This document shows positions 8,503 to 18,772 of a DNA stretch of 64,000 nt, piece by piece. A program made the translations under genes and the position numbers. The stretch spans positions 682,001 to 746,000 of the forward strand of contig CAWKFA010000015.1 in NCBI GenBank assembly GCA_963848825.1, in the 5' to 3' direction. The notes beneath the pieces were generated by a model. That model was not told the DNA's origin and did not search any database. It was given only the letters and a program-made list of their open reading frames with translations. Source of the DNA: CAVVSQ01 sp963848825. GTDB lineage: Bacteria > Planctomycetota > Planctomycetia > Gemmatales > Gemmataceae. Numbering within the stretch: the stretch's first letter is position 1; every line of letters starts with the position of its first letter.

Positions 8503-10531
8503 TTAGTTTTTGCCTCCCGCGAATTCCCATTGTTCCGAGAAAAACCCAGCATCCACGACGCCAGCGGGCAGGCGTGAGGTTCTGGGTTGGTTTACGTCCA
8601 GGATGGCCCAGTCGGGCAGTTTAGGAACCTGGCGCGCATTGTTAAGATAATCGTATTCGCGGAACGTGAAGCCACTATTGAGCACCACGTATTTATGGGG
8701 GGCGCGGGGATTGGGAGCAATGAGGGCGGGCACATGGTTGGCGGCCGCAAAGGTTTTCCCGCCGGCGCGCAAGCCGCCCTCCGTCCAGCCAATCGGAAGT
8801 TTGGCAGCGATCTTGGCCAAATACTGATTACTCGCCGGGTCGCCCCACAAAACAAGGTTGGCGGTTTTCTCGTCCTCGGCCGTCACGTCGGTATCGTCTT
8901 TTTGCATCACTTCGCCGCGAAACTGACGGCGCCAGTGGTCCACCGCGTGGGCCATCTCAGCTTTCACCCAGTTGCCGACCTTGGAGTTAAGCGGGGCGCC
9001 CGTCGGGCGAACGAAGATGAAACGATCCATGAAGGCGTCGTCGATCGGGCCTTGCAAGCCGTGTACCTTGCGCAAGCCCTCGCTGTTTGGCGCTGGCGCC
9101 ATGACCAATTGCCAATTGCCAGCGCGCTTTTGGAAATGACTTACCCAACTGCGATCGGACCCAACCGGGCTGCCTTTGACTTCCTGGCCATCAATGGTCA
9201 CCTTGGTGGGCGTTGTCATATCCAGCGGACACATTCCTGCCGGCATCGCCAGTGTCAGCCCGTTGACATTGCGCGTCTTTAAGCCGTGCCCCGTCGGCGG
9301 TTCTTTCCGCCTCCACGCGCGCCTGTTCCCAGTGTTTTTCCAGGGAATCGACGGTGAGCCAGCGCACTTGGTGGTAGCGCAGCGTCCAGGTGGTAAAGAG
9401 AAGCTTGCGTGGCAACGGGTCACGCCCCTGGGCGAGAATGCTATCGATCCGGCGGTTGATCTCGGCCTTGGCCTGCGCGGTATAGTTATGTCCCGCGCCG
9501 GCGCCGATGACATGGACCAGGGTCATGCCCTCGGCGGCCAATGCCGTGGCCATCACATCGCTGGCTTGTTTTTGTATGTCCTTCTCGCCGCTATAGGCGA
9601 CCGTCGGGCAGTTAAAAAGATTGACCGCGTAATCGTTGCAGTCATAGAGGTGCCAAAGCTGCTTCTCATACGCGGGCGGGCCCAGGACTTCTTTCTGGAA
9701 AACGCGCAGAAATTGCGGCGTTTCCGCGAAACCGGCGCCCGGAGCAGCCGCTGCCCACATGCCCGGATAGTGAACTGCGAAGTGCCAGCACAACGCGCCG
9801 CCCATGCTGAAGCCGCGGATAGCCACGCGGTTTTCGTCGATAGCGTAATGTTTCTTTACGTGGTCCATGGCCTCGAACGTGTCAATCTCGCCGGCGAAGT
9901 GATTCGCGTTGCAGTAGCGGCCATAGGGGTGAAGGACGAATGCATCGACAGGCGTGAATTGGCCGGGGTTTTTTTGCCGATCATTGATAAAGCTCAGCTC
10001 GCTCAAGGTCTCGCCCCTGCCGTGATACCAAATATCCAGCCGATGTTGAGCGCCAGCGCCCTTGAACGATGAAGGCACGACCAGCCCATAGGGCTGCACC
10101 GAATTGTCGATCCGCGACAAATAGCCGCGCGCGACAAGCCCGGTAGCCGTGGTCCATGGCGCCTCGCCCTTGCGTAGTAACGCCGCTCGCTCCAGGCCTT
10201 GTTCGAGCATGCGTTTCGCGACGGGGATCTCCTTCGCGTTATAAAACTCCTTGTGAACCAGCGCATAACGGACGGCATTAAAATAAATCTGTACGTCGGG
10301 CAGCAGTTCCAGCAGGGCGGGCTTACCCTTCAAGGCATTGCGGAGCTCGGCGATGGTTTGGCCAAGTTTTTCGATGCCCTCGGTCAACTCCTGCTGGTCG
10401 GCCGCGGTCAGTGAGATACCGGGCGGCGGCACCGGTTTAACATTGTCGGCAACGATGTTCCCCTGGCCAACCGCCTGGAGCCAAAGAGAACTGAGGAAGA
10501 GTAGTGCCAGCGCAAGAGGGACACATTTCAT
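8503..10531 (-). CDS. Secreted prolyl-oligopeptidase-like alpha/beta hydrolase (frameshifted here)
   Basis: Predicted exported serine hydrolase of about 676 residues. I start at the ATG at 10531 because it is preceded by CTGGAG and opens a signal peptide (KCVPLALALLFLSSLWL). A helical N-terminal region precedes an alpha/beta-hydrolase core: DIWYHGRGE, then the nucleophile elbow GFSMGG, then an Asp-bearing strand region and the His in GAGAGHNY. The C-terminal part switches frame near 9300 and continues TGHGLKTRNVNGLTLAMPAG to the stop at 8503. This tail is beta-rich and probably an accessory domain. Similar proteins are abundant in planctomycetes, where they are annotated as prolyl oligopeptidase-family peptidases or esterases; the true substrate is unknown. 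It is divergent from the ATP-grasp operon. Confidence 0.8.
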
Positions 10532-11061
10532 ATAAAACTCCAGGGATTCCACGTCGTGACGGATCGCGACCGAAGGCGTTTGTGCCTGACCCTGGAAGAT
10601 AACCAGCGGATTCTCCAAAAGCTAGTAGTTGCGTAACTTTCAAAGGAAAATCCGTCATCGAAACGCATCATGACGGAGATTCGGCTCACGCGATGGCGCC
10701 TGAGGCCATGGCATGCTTTTATTCAGGCAAGAGCCTAGGAAGCTAGCAGCTACGGCTCAAGGTTTGGGCGGTTTAATATTGCCTAGTTTTAAGTCGGTTA
10801 GTGGTGTCGGTTGTAAGTCTTTAGGAACAAACGACTTATTGAATGGCCGGTTGACAGGCATAAATATTGCTTTTATATTGGGGCACCCCCTTTCGGAGTG
10901 TGTCGCCCCGCCCGCGGATTAGAGCGTGCATGAATCGGCAATAAGTTAGGTTCACCTGATTGGACGGCATGGCAATCTATCCTACGATACTTCCGGATCG
11001 CCCCCGGTGATTTTCGATTTGTGCCACACTTCGTGCGTCGCATCGTTTGCGTGAGGGCTTC
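10532..11061. other. Divergent intergenic region
   Basis: About 530 bp separating the minus-strand hydrolase from the plus-strand ATP-grasp operon. It is richer in A and T than its neighbours between 10740 and 10880 and contains the promoter-like element listed separately. Short frames here have no coding character. No tRNA-like fold was recognised by eye. Confidence 0.5.
10851..10879 (+). promoter_or_regulatory. Candidate sigma-70-type promoter
   Basis: TTGACA at 10851-10856, a 17-base spacer, then TATATT at 10874-10879, in an AT-rich patch about 180 bp upstream of the ATP-grasp gene and pointing toward it. The match is close to the bacterial housekeeping consensus. Planctomycete promoters are poorly defined, so this remains a candidate. 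Confidence 0.42.
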
Positions 11062-12555
11062 ATGGCGGTACAGCAGCAACAGCAGATGATGCTGGACAGT
11101 AAGGTGGCTTCCGGCACACCGCTGTTCGAGGATTACGAGCTTCACGAGCGCGCCTGGGATGAATTGTTCCAGGACCAGGGTAAGCCGCACTCCCATTGCC
11201 GGCTGTTGGTAGAGCGTCTCGGTCAACTCCGGCCCGATGAGTTTCTGGAACGGCGCGCCAGTGCCGACCTGGTTTTCATTAATCAGGGCATCACCTTCTC
11301 CGTTTATGCAGATCGGCGCGGCGTGGAGAAGATATTCCCCTTCGATCTCATACCGCGCACCGTGGCGGCGGGGGAATGGGAAACACTCGAATCGGGCCTT
11401 TTACAACGGATCAGGGCCCTCAATCTATTCCTTTATGACGTGTATCACGAGCGCAAGATCTTCCGCGACAAGATCATTCCGGAAGAACTCGTCCTGAAAT
11501 CAAAATGCTATCGCCCCGAGATGGTCGGCTTCGATCCTCCCGGCAAGCAATATATCCATGTGGTCGGCACGGACCTCATTCGCGACCATACCGGTCAATA
11601 TCTCGTGCTCGAGGACAATGGCCGCACCCCCTCCGGCGTCAGTTACGTGCTGGAAAATCGCGTGGTGATGAAAAAAGTCTTCCCACACCTTTTTCAGCAC
11701 TTGCGCGTGCGCCGCGTCGAAGATTATCCGCTTCGTTTGCGTGAAGCTTTGCTGTCGGTGGCGCCGCCCAGTGCCGGACCATCCCCCTGCGTGGTGCTGT
11801 TGTCCCCGGGGCCCTATAACTCGGCGTATTTCGAACACAGCTTCCTGGCGCGGCACATGGGAATCGAACTGGTGTTGGGTCAGGACCTCTTCGTCCACAA
11901 TGAAAAAGTTTATCTCAAGACCACGCGCGGGCCGCAACGTGTCGACGTGATCTACCGCAGGCTCGATGATGATTTTCTCGATCCGACCGTGTTCCGTCCC
12001 GACAGCTTGCTCGGCGTGCCGAACTTGATGAAAGCCTATTGGTCAGGCAACGTCACGCTCGCTAACGCCGTCGGTACGGGCGTCGCGGATGACAAAGCGG
12101 TTTATCCTTTCGTGGAGGACATGATTCGCTTTTATTTGTCGGAGGAGCCGATCTTGCACAATGTGCCGACCTATATTTGTGACCGTCCGACGGACTGCCT
12201 CTACGTGCTCGAACATCTTGGGGAACTTGTCGTCAAGGCGGTCAATGAGTCGGGCGGCTACGGCATGCTGATGGGCCCCTCGTCCACCGAAAAGGACCGG
12301 GCCGAGTTTCGTGACAAAATCAAGGCGAACCCCCGTAACTACATCGCCCAACCGGTTGTCACTCTGTCGACCTGTCCGACCTGGACGGAAGATGGTGTGG
12401 CGCCACGTCACGTGGACCTGCGCCCTGATATCGTCAGCGGCACAAGTTCGTGGGTGCTTTCCGGCGGGCTGACGCGCACGGCCCTTGTCAAGGGCTCGCT
12501 CGTGGTAAACTCCAGCCAGGGCGGCGGCAGCAAAGATACCTGGGTGATGGAGTGA
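11062..12555 (+). CDS. Circularly permuted type 2 ATP-grasp protein
   Basis: An intact protein of about 497 residues of the family formerly split as DUF404/DUF407. The ATG at 11062 is chosen because GAGGG lies six bases upstream; a TTG 15 bases earlier is the alternative. Family landmarks include FINQGITFSVYAD, VVGTDLIRDHTGQYLVLEDNGRTPSGVSYVLENR, and ESGGYGMLMGP near residue 400, which belongs to the nucleotide-binding fold. The C-terminal LTRTALVKGSLVVNSSQGGGSKDTWV is nearly invariant in the family. These proteins are predicted to ligate an amino group to a carboxylate using ATP. The gene is first of the conserved trio with the alpha-E and transglutaminase/DUF2126 genes, which implies a common peptide-like product or modification pathway; the product is not known. 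Confidence 0.93.
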   Translation: MAVQQQQQMMLDSKVASGTPLFEDYELHERAWDELFQDQGKPHSHCRLLVERLGQLRPDEFLERRASADLVFINQGITFSVYADRRGVEKIFPFDLIPRTVAAGEWETLESGLLQRIRALNLFLYDVYHERKIFRDKIIPEELVLKSKCYRPEMVGFDPPGKQYIHVVGTDLIRDHTGQYLVLEDNGRTPSGVSYVLENRVVMKKVFPHLFQHLRVRRVEDYPLRLREALLSVAPPSAGPSPCVVLLSPGPYNSAYFEHSFLARHMGIELVLGQDLFVHNEKVYLKTTRGPQRVDVIYRRLDDDFLDPTVFRPDSLLGVPNLMKAYWSGNVTLANAVGTGVADDKAVYPFVEDMIRFYLSEEPILHNVPTYICDRPTDCLYVLEHLGELVVKAVNESGGYGMLMGPSSTEKDRAEFRDKIKANPRNYIAQPVVTLSTCPTWTEDGVAPRHVDLRPDIVSGTSSWVLSGGLTRTALVKGSLVVNSSQGGGSKDTWVME

Positions 12556-12639
12556 GGATATAGGTATTTGAGACTTGAGGATTGCGGAGTGAAGATCTGC
12601 CCTCATGCCACGAACCTAAAAAGGCCTTTGTAATATCTC

Positions 12640-13674
12640 ATGATATCTCGCGTCGCTGAGCACTGTTATTGGACCAGTCGTTACCTGGAGCGGCTTGAGA
12701 ACACCGCGCGCGTGCTTGACGTCAATCAGACGATGTTGTTGGATTTCCAGGTGCCCATTGAACAACAGTGGAAACCGTTGCTAATCATCAGCGGCATTCA
12801 CGATATGCCGGGAGAGCCTGACGCGGAGCGGGTCCAGTATCACATGACCTGGGAACGCGATAATCCCAGCAGCATCGCCTCGTCGCTGGCCGCCGCGCGG
12901 GAAAATGCCCGCATCATCCGCGAAGTCATCAGCGGCGAGATGTGGGAACGCATCAATTACTACTATCTGTGGATGCAAGGAGGCGGCGCCCGCAATCTCT
13001 ACGAAACCAGCCGCAGCGACTTCTACAACCAGATCAAGCGCATCAACCAGCTTGTCAACGGCATCAGCGATGGCACGATGGCGCATGCCGAGGGCTGGGA
13101 GTTTTTCCAGCTGGGCAAGTACCTGGAACGCGCCAGCCAGACGGGGCGTATCCTCGATGTGAAATATCATATGCTGTTGCCCCACGCCGATGTTGTCGGC
13201 ACGCCCATCGACAACGCCCACTGGGTGGCCATCTTGACCAGTTGTTCCGGTTACGAGGCTTTTCATAAGTTTCGTGGCACGATGGACCAAGGAATTTCGG
13301 TCGCGGATTTTCTGATATTCGATACCGCCTTTCCCCGTTCCGTGCGTTATTGTTTGAGGCGCTGCCAGAGCGCCGTCCACCTGATCTCGCGAAGGCCGCT
13401 TTCGCAGCCGGGCAATGACGTCGAGCGTGGCCTTTTGAACCTGCTCGGTTGGCTCCAGCTCGTCAACATTGACGACCTGGTTCGCGCCGGCCTCCATGAA
13501 TCACTTACCAGCGTCATTGACCGCATTCATGACCTGGGTCACGCGGTTCACCATACCTATTTCGACTTCCAAATGGGCAGTCCGCAACCCGCGGATGCGG
13601 ATTTGACGGACCAGCCGCTACCAACCATCTCCAAGGAAAAGGTTCCCGTGACTTCCGGGTCAACGCGGGGCTAA
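12640..13674 (+). CDS. Alpha-E domain protein (DUF403)
   Basis: An intact 344-residue all-helical protein. The N-terminus MISRVAEHCYWTSRYLERLENTARVLDVN is characteristic of the alpha-E family, and GWEFFQLGKYLERASQTGRILDVK is the second conserved helix pair. It follows the ATP-grasp gene by 84 bp and precedes the transglutaminase gene by 84 bp. The family is known almost entirely from this gene neighbourhood and is presumed to work with the ATP-grasp enzyme, perhaps as a scaffold or substrate carrier; that role is inference. No membrane segment or signal peptide is visible, so it should be cytoplasmic. Confidence 0.93.
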   Translation: MISRVAEHCYWTSRYLERLENTARVLDVNQTMLLDFQVPIEQQWKPLLIISGIHDMPGEPDAERVQYHMTWERDNPSSIASSLAAARENARIIREVISGEMWERINYYYLWMQGGGARNLYETSRSDFYNQIKRINQLVNGISDGTMAHAEGWEFFQLGKYLERASQTGRILDVKYHMLLPHADVVGTPIDNAHWVAILTSCSGYEAFHKFRGTMDQGISVADFLIFDTAFPRSVRYCLRRCQSAVHLISRRPLSQPGNDVERGLLNLLGWLQLVNIDDLVRAGLHESLTSVIDRIHDLGHAVHHTYFDFQMGSPQPADADLTDQPLPTISKEKVPVTSGSTRG

Positions 13675-13758
13675 TGCGTGGTCGAAAATAAGCTAGACTG
13701 CGCCGGCGGCTGCGCCACCGTCAGCGCGCTCATTTGCATTTAACTCAAGGAATTCGCC

Positions 13759-16700
13759 ATGGCCATCAGGGTCGCCCTCAATCACAAGACCGAATATCAT
13801 TATGACAGGCCCGTGTCATTGCATCCCCAGGTAATACGCCTTCGGCCGGCACCCCATTGCCGTTCCCCCATTCTTAGCTATTCGCTAAAAATCAAGCCAG
13901 CGGACCATTATCTGAACTGGCAGCAAGATCCCTACAGTAACTACCTGGCCCGCCTGGTTTTTACCAAGCCAACGCGCTCCTTCGAGGTGGAAGTCGACTT
14001 GGTCGCGGAACTCACGGCCATCAACCCGTTCGATTTCTTCATCGAAGCCGCGGCGCAAAAAAGCCCCTTTGTTTACGAAGCGAGCCTGGCGAAGGAGTTG
14101 CTTCCCTACCTCGAAAAAGAGCCGGCCGGCCCCTTGCTGAGCGAGCGGGTAGCTGCCGCGCGGCGTGACAAGATTCAGACCATCGATTACCTGGTCGATA
14201 TCAACCAGGACCTTTACCGCGATATACGTTACATCATCCGCATGGAACCCGGCATCCAGCCTTGCGAGGACACCCTTGCCAGGCGCAGCGGCTCCTGCCG
14301 TGACACCGCCTGGCTGCTCGTGCAGGTTCTTCGCCACCTGGGCATGGCGGCCCGCTTTGTCTCGGGTTACCTTATCCAGCTTACGGCTGACGAACCGGCC
14401 CTCGACGGCCCTTCCGGACCGACGCACGATTTCACCGACTTGCACGCCTGGGCGGAAGTATACCTGCCTGGCGCCGGTTGGATCGGGCTCGATCCAACCT
14501 CGGGTTTGCTTGCCGGGGAGGGCCACTTGCCCTTGGCCTGCGCCGCCGATCCAACGAGCGCGGCTCCCATCACGGGGTCGTTCCAGTACGATCAGGACCC
14601 AAAAGCGCTGCCTGACGCCGCCGCCGATGACGACGTCCAAACCGACTTCCACTTCCATATGAATATCGTCCGCGTGCATGAAGATGCGCACGTTACCAGG
14701 CCCTACACCGAGGAACAATGGCGCACTATCGAGGCCGTCGGTCAATTCGTCGATAAAAAACTCACGGATGGCGACGTGCGCCTCACGATGGGCGGGGAGC
14801 CAACCTTTGTTTCCATCGATGATCGTGACGGTCCCGAATGGAACACTGCCGCCGTCGGGCCGCACAAGCGACGTCAAGCCGACGCCCTCCTGCGGCGTTT
14901 GCGCGACCGCTTCGCGCCTGGGGGGCTGCTGCATTTTGGCCAGGGCAAATGGTATCCCGGCGAAGCCTTGCCCCGCTGGGCTTTCGGCTGTTACTGGCGC
15001 AAAGATGGTATCCCCGTTTGGAATGACAACAAGCTCGTCGCGGAAGATAGCGGCAATTACGGCTATGGTCCCGAGGACGCTCGTACGTTTATCGACCAAC
15101 TCATCAAAAAGCTGGGTGTCGAGAGCAGCCATGCGCTCGCCGGTTTCGAGGATGTCAGCTATTACCTGTGGCGTGAAGGCAAACTGCCGACAAATGTCGA
15201 TCCCTTGCAAAACAAGCTGGAAGACGCTGAAGAACGCAAGCGCCTTGCACAGATTTTCGACGAGGGGCTGGGCAAGGTTTTGGGCTACGCTCTGCCGCTA
15301 CGGCGGGCGTTTGATAGCGGTCGACCCCGCTGGGAAAGCGGCCGCTGGATCTTGCGACGGCAGCAGTTGTTTTTGTTGCCGGGCGATTCCCCGATGGGCT
15401 TTCGACTGCCGTTGGATTCCATCCCCTGGGAGGCGCCTGAATCAAGGGACACGTTCCTCGAGCCGGACCCCTTCGCGCCGCGTGAACCACTCCCCTCCAA
15501 GGCGGAACTGTTCCAAAAATATCTCCGCAAGGGCAACGCGGACCAACCGGTTAGCCAAAACCCTGATGTGGCCCAATCGGCCCCTGTCTCCCTGGTGCGC
15601 ACCGCGCTCTGCGTCGAGGCACGCCAGGGCCGGCTCTTTGTTTTCATGCCGCCGCAAAAAAACCTCGAAGACTATCTGGATCTGGTTGCCGCTGTCGAGG
15701 CCACCGCGCGCTTACTCTTCATGCCGGTGCAATTGGAGGGGTATCCGCCTCCCTTCGATCCGCGTTTGCTGAACTTCAAGGTCACCCCCGACCCGGGCGT
15801 GATTGAGGTAAACGTCAATCCCGCCGCCAGCTGGTCCGAACTCGTTCAGGCCACGACCACTCTCTACGAAGAGGCGCGGCAGACACGCCTGTGTGCCGAG
15901 AAATTCATGCTCGATGGCAGACACACCGGCACCGCGGGCGGCAACCATATCGTGTTGGGCGGCCCGACCCCGGCAGACAGCCCTATTTTGCGGCGGCCCC
16001 ATTTGCTACGTAGCCTGGTTTCTTGCTGGCATAATCATCCGTCCCTGTCGTATCTGTTCTCGGGGCTCTTTCTCGGCCCCACCAGCCAGGCGCCTCGAGT
16101 CGATGAAGCCCGTAACGATAGCCTTTATGAAATGGAGGTTGCTTTCGGTCAGGTCCCCGATGATGGCCGGGCGCCGCCGTGGCTCGTCGATCGCATCTTT
16201 CGCCACCTGCTCGTGGATGTTACCGGGAACACGCATCGGGCCGAATTTTGCATCGACAAGCTCTATTCGCCGGACTCGGCGAGCGGCCGGCTGGGGCTGG
16301 TCGAGTTCCGTGGTTTCGAGATGCCGCCGCATGCACGCATGAGCCTGGTTCAACAGCTCTTGTTGCGGGCCCTCGTCGCGCATTTTTGGGATAAGCCCTA
16401 TACCCACAAGCTGGTGCGCTGGGGTACGGCTTTGCATGATCGCTTTATGTTGCCGCATTTCATCGACCAGGATTTCGATGACGTGCTCACCCTGCTCAGG
16501 GAAGCGGGTTATCCGCTTGCCAAGGCCTGGTTTGCGCCGCATTATGAGTTCCGCTTCCCGCTGCTCGGCACCATCACGCAGCGCGGCGTCCAACTCGAAC
16601 TGCGCACCGCTATCGAGCCCTGGCATGTCCTTGGCGAGGAGCCCGGCGGCGGCGGCACGGTGCGTTATGTCGACTCCTCGGTCGAGAGACTCCAAGTCAA

Positions 16701-17214
16701 AGTCCGCGGCATGACGGACTCGCGCCATGTCATTACCTGCAACGGCCGCCGCGTGCCCCTCGCGCCCACGGGCACCAACGGGGAGTTTGTGGCCGGCGTT
16801 CGCTATCGTGCCTGGCAACCGCCGTCCTGCCTGCACCCGACCATCGGCGTGCATGCGCCGCTGGTCTTTGACATTGTCGATACGTGGATGCAACGCTCGC
16901 TGGGTGGCTGCACGTATCACGTGGCCCATCCTGGCGGCCGCGCTCACGAGCGCTTTCCCGTCAACGCCAATGAGGCCGAAGGCAGGCGCACTGCCCGCTT
17001 CTTTCCGATTGGACATACGCCCGGTCCGCTGGTCGTGCTGGCGGAAGAAGAGCAAGGCGAAAGTCCGTACACGCTCGATTTGCGCCGCGCGGCCCCCGTG
17101 GAGCCACAACTGCTAGTGGCCACGGACAGCTTCTCCAGAAATGGCACGGGGCACTCTAATCGCCTTGCCAATCAGGAGGGGTCTGTCGCGCTGGACACGC
17201 TCCATGCGCCCTGA
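13759..17214 (+). CDS. Transglutaminase-like / DUF2126 protein
   Basis: An intact 1151-residue protein with ATG preceded by AAGGA. Residues 1-290 form the bacterial transglutaminase-like N-domain and core: Cys near 180 in SGSCRDTAWLLV, His near 229 in DLHAWAEVYLPGAGW, and Asp in GLDPTSG make the papain-type triad. The remainder is the DUF2126 region, starting near ADGDVRLTMGGEPTFVS-type sequence (LTDGDVRLTMGGEPTFVS) and including HNHPSLSYLFSG-like and HPGGRAHERFPVNANEAE near the C-terminus. The long form with both domains is the usual architecture in this trio. It probably cleaves or forms amide bonds in a peptide-like metabolite together with the ATP-grasp enzyme. Large minus-strand open frames inside it are composition artefacts. 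Confidence 0.93.
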   Translation: MAIRVALNHKTEYHYDRPVSLHPQVIRLRPAPHCRSPILSYSLKIKPADHYLNWQQDPYSNYLARLVFTKPTRSFEVEVDLVAELTAINPFDFFIEAAAQKSPFVYEASLAKELLPYLEKEPAGPLLSERVAAARRDKIQTIDYLVDINQDLYRDIRYIIRMEPGIQPCEDTLARRSGSCRDTAWLLVQVLRHLGMAARFVSGYLIQLTADEPALDGPSGPTHDFTDLHAWAEVYLPGAGWIGLDPTSGLLAGEGHLPLACAADPTSAAPITGSFQYDQDPKALPDAAADDDVQTDFHFHMNIVRVHEDAHVTRPYTEEQWRTIEAVGQFVDKKLTDGDVRLTMGGEPTFVSIDDRDGPEWNTAAVGPHKRRQADALLRRLRDRFAPGGLLHFGQGKWYPGEALPRWAFGCYWRKDGIPVWNDNKLVAEDSGNYGYGPEDARTFIDQLIKKLGVESSHALAGFEDVSYYLWREGKLPTNVDPLQNKLEDAEERKRLAQIFDEGLGKVLGYALPLRRAFDSGRPRWESGRWILRRQQLFLLPGDSPMGFRLPLDSIPWEAPESRDTFLEPDPFAPREPLPSKAELFQKYLRKGNADQPVSQNPDVAQSAPVSLVRTALCVEARQGRLFVFMPPQKNLEDYLDLVAAVEATARLLFMPVQLEGYPPPFDPRLLNFKVTPDPGVIEVNVNPAASWSELVQATTTLYEEARQTRLCAEKFMLDGRHTGTAGGNHIVLGGPTPADSPILRRPHLLRSLVSCWHNHPSLSYLFSGLFLGPTSQAPRVDEARNDSLYEMEVAFGQVPDDGRAPPWLVDRIFRHLLVDVTGNTHRAEFCIDKLYSPDSASGRLGLVEFRGFEMPPHARMSLVQQLLLRALVAHFWDKPYTHKLVRWGTALHDRFMLPHFIDQDFDDVLTLLREAGYPLAKAWFAPHYEFRFPLLGTITQRGVQLELRTAIEPWHVLGEEPGGGGTVRYVDSSVERLQVKVRGMTDSRHVITCNGRRVPLAPTGTNGEFVAGVRYRAWQPPSCLHPTIGVHAPLVFDIVDTWMQRSLGGCTYHVAHPGGRAHERFPVNANEAEGRRTARFFPIGHTPGPLVVLAEEEQGESPYTLDLRRAAPVEPQLLVATDSFSRNGTGHSNRLANQEGSVALDTLHAP

Positions 17215-17394
17215 CGTCCATGGCGCTCATCCCGAGTCAGGATGCGGCGTTGATGTCCTCCAAGGTCCGTTGACGGACGTCTAGACAGGAAAACACCGTC
17301 CCCACCGCATGACTTATTGGTTGCTGGTCCCTACTCTAGGCAATAGGATGTTGCCTGGAGCGGATCGGTCAGCCAATTATCGCGAGTGGCCATC

Positions 17395-18681
17395 ATGCAA
17401 GATGTTTTGAGCCTGATTTTGGGCGGCGGACGCGGCTCGCGGCTCTTTCCGCTGACAATGCTACGCAGCAAGCCGGCCGTGCCCATTGCCGGAAAATACC
17501 GACTGATCGACATCCCCATCAGCAATTGCATCAATAGCGGCTGCAACCGAATTTACATCCTCACGCAGTTTTTAAGCGTCAGTTTACACCGTCACATCGG
17601 CAACACCTACAAGTTCGATCCCTTTAGCCGTGGCTTCGTCGAGGTTCTGGCTGCCCAGCAGACCAACGAGGCGGCCGACTGGTACCAGGGGACTGCCGAC
17701 GCCGTACGGCAAAACATTCGTTATGTACATGAGGACCGTTGCCGTGACGTGCTCATTCTTTCCGGCGACCAGCTTTACCGGATGGACTTCGCGCAACTGC
17801 ACCGCACCCACCGCGAGGCCAATGCCGACGTGACCATCGCCGTTCTGCCCGTCAGCGCGGAAAACGCCTCGGCTTTTGGTATTTGCCGACTCGACGACAA
17901 GGGACGGGTGGTAGGCTTCATTGAAAAACCGCAAACCGTCGACATGCTGCCACCGTGGCGGACGCCGGAAGACATGATCGCCCGGCACGGCATCGAGGCG
18001 CCGGGCCGGCCTTATCTCGCCAGCATGGGCATTTACCTGTTCAAACGGGAAGCGCTCTTTCATCTGCTCAACGCGCCGCCCTTGGCCACCGATTTCGGCA
18101 AGGAAGTTTTTCCGCGCAGCATCCACACGCACCATGTGCAGGCCTATGTATTCGATGGCTACTGGGAAGATGTGGGTACCGTGAAGTCGTATCACGAGGC
18201 CAACCTCGCCCTCACCAGCGAAACTCCCCCCTTTATTTTCAATCACCCGCATGGCCTCATCTACACGCGCATGCGCTACCTGCCCGCCTCGCGCATCAAC
18301 GCCGCCCGCCTGGATCACTGCCTGGTCTCCGACGGCTGCGTCATTGGCGCCGGCACGTCGATCACGCGCTGCGTCATCGGCATACGCACGCAGATAGGCC
18401 GTAACGTCACCCTGCGCGACTCCGTCCTCATCGGCGCCGATCGTTACGACAATCAGGAGGAAAAGGACGAAAACCAGCGCCGCGGCCTGCCCAACCTTGG
18501 CATCGGCGACGGCTGCGTCATCGACAATGCCATTCTCGACAAGGATTGCCGCATTGGCGTCAATTGCCGGATCATTAATAAAGACCGCGTGCAAAACAGC
18601 GAGGGTAAAAACTTCGTGATCCGCGACGGCGTCGTGGTCATTCCCAAGGGCGCCGTGCTGCTCGACGGCACGGTGATTTAA
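17395..18681 (+). CDS. glgC: Glucose-1-phosphate adenylyltransferase
   Basis: An intact protein of about 428 residues that makes ADP-glucose from ATP and glucose-1-phosphate, the committed step of bacterial glycogen synthesis. The nucleotidyltransferase signature LILGGGRGSRLFPLT is at the N-terminus, followed by KPAVPIAGKYRLIDIPISNC, WYQGTADAVRQN, and SGDQLYRMD. A C-terminal left-handed beta-helix (CVIGAGTSITRCVIGIRTQIG) completes the fold. I use the ATG at 17395 because similarity begins directly after it; an in-frame GTG lies 9 bases upstream. It follows the ATP-grasp trio by 180 bp on the same strand, but a separate promoter is possible. Allosteric control by glycolytic intermediates is usual for the family. 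Confidence 0.95.
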   Translation: MQDVLSLILGGGRGSRLFPLTMLRSKPAVPIAGKYRLIDIPISNCINSGCNRIYILTQFLSVSLHRHIGNTYKFDPFSRGFVEVLAAQQTNEAADWYQGTADAVRQNIRYVHEDRCRDVLILSGDQLYRMDFAQLHRTHREANADVTIAVLPVSAENASAFGICRLDDKGRVVGFIEKPQTVDMLPPWRTPEDMIARHGIEAPGRPYLASMGIYLFKREALFHLLNAPPLATDFGKEVFPRSIHTHHVQAYVFDGYWEDVGTVKSYHEANLALTSETPPFIFNHPHGLIYTRMRYLPASRINAARLDHCLVSDGCVIGAGTSITRCVIGIRTQIGRNVTLRDSVLIGADRYDNQEEKDENQRRGLPNLGIGDGCVIDNAILDKDCRIGVNCRIINKDRVQNSEGKNFVIRDGVVVIPKGAVLLDGTVI

Positions 18682-18684
18682 CGG

Positions 18685-18704
18685 CCTGCGTCCGCCCGCG
18701 CAGG
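18685..18704. terminator. Small hairpin after glgC
   Basis: CCTGCG/CGCAGG with an 8-base loop, starting 3 bases after the glgC stop. It lies between convergent genes. There is no following T-run, so an intrinsic terminator is only a possibility. Confidence 0.3.
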
Positions 18705-18772
18705 AAAGAAACGCCGAAACTCGAGTCGATTCGCGCCGTTTTTGTACTACGGCTCCCCCCTTTACGAGACCT

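Noticed and set aside
13885..17109. Large minus-strand frames inside the transglutaminase/DUF2126 gene
   Set aside because: Shadows of a high-GC gene with clear motifs on the plus strand; their translations show no known domain.
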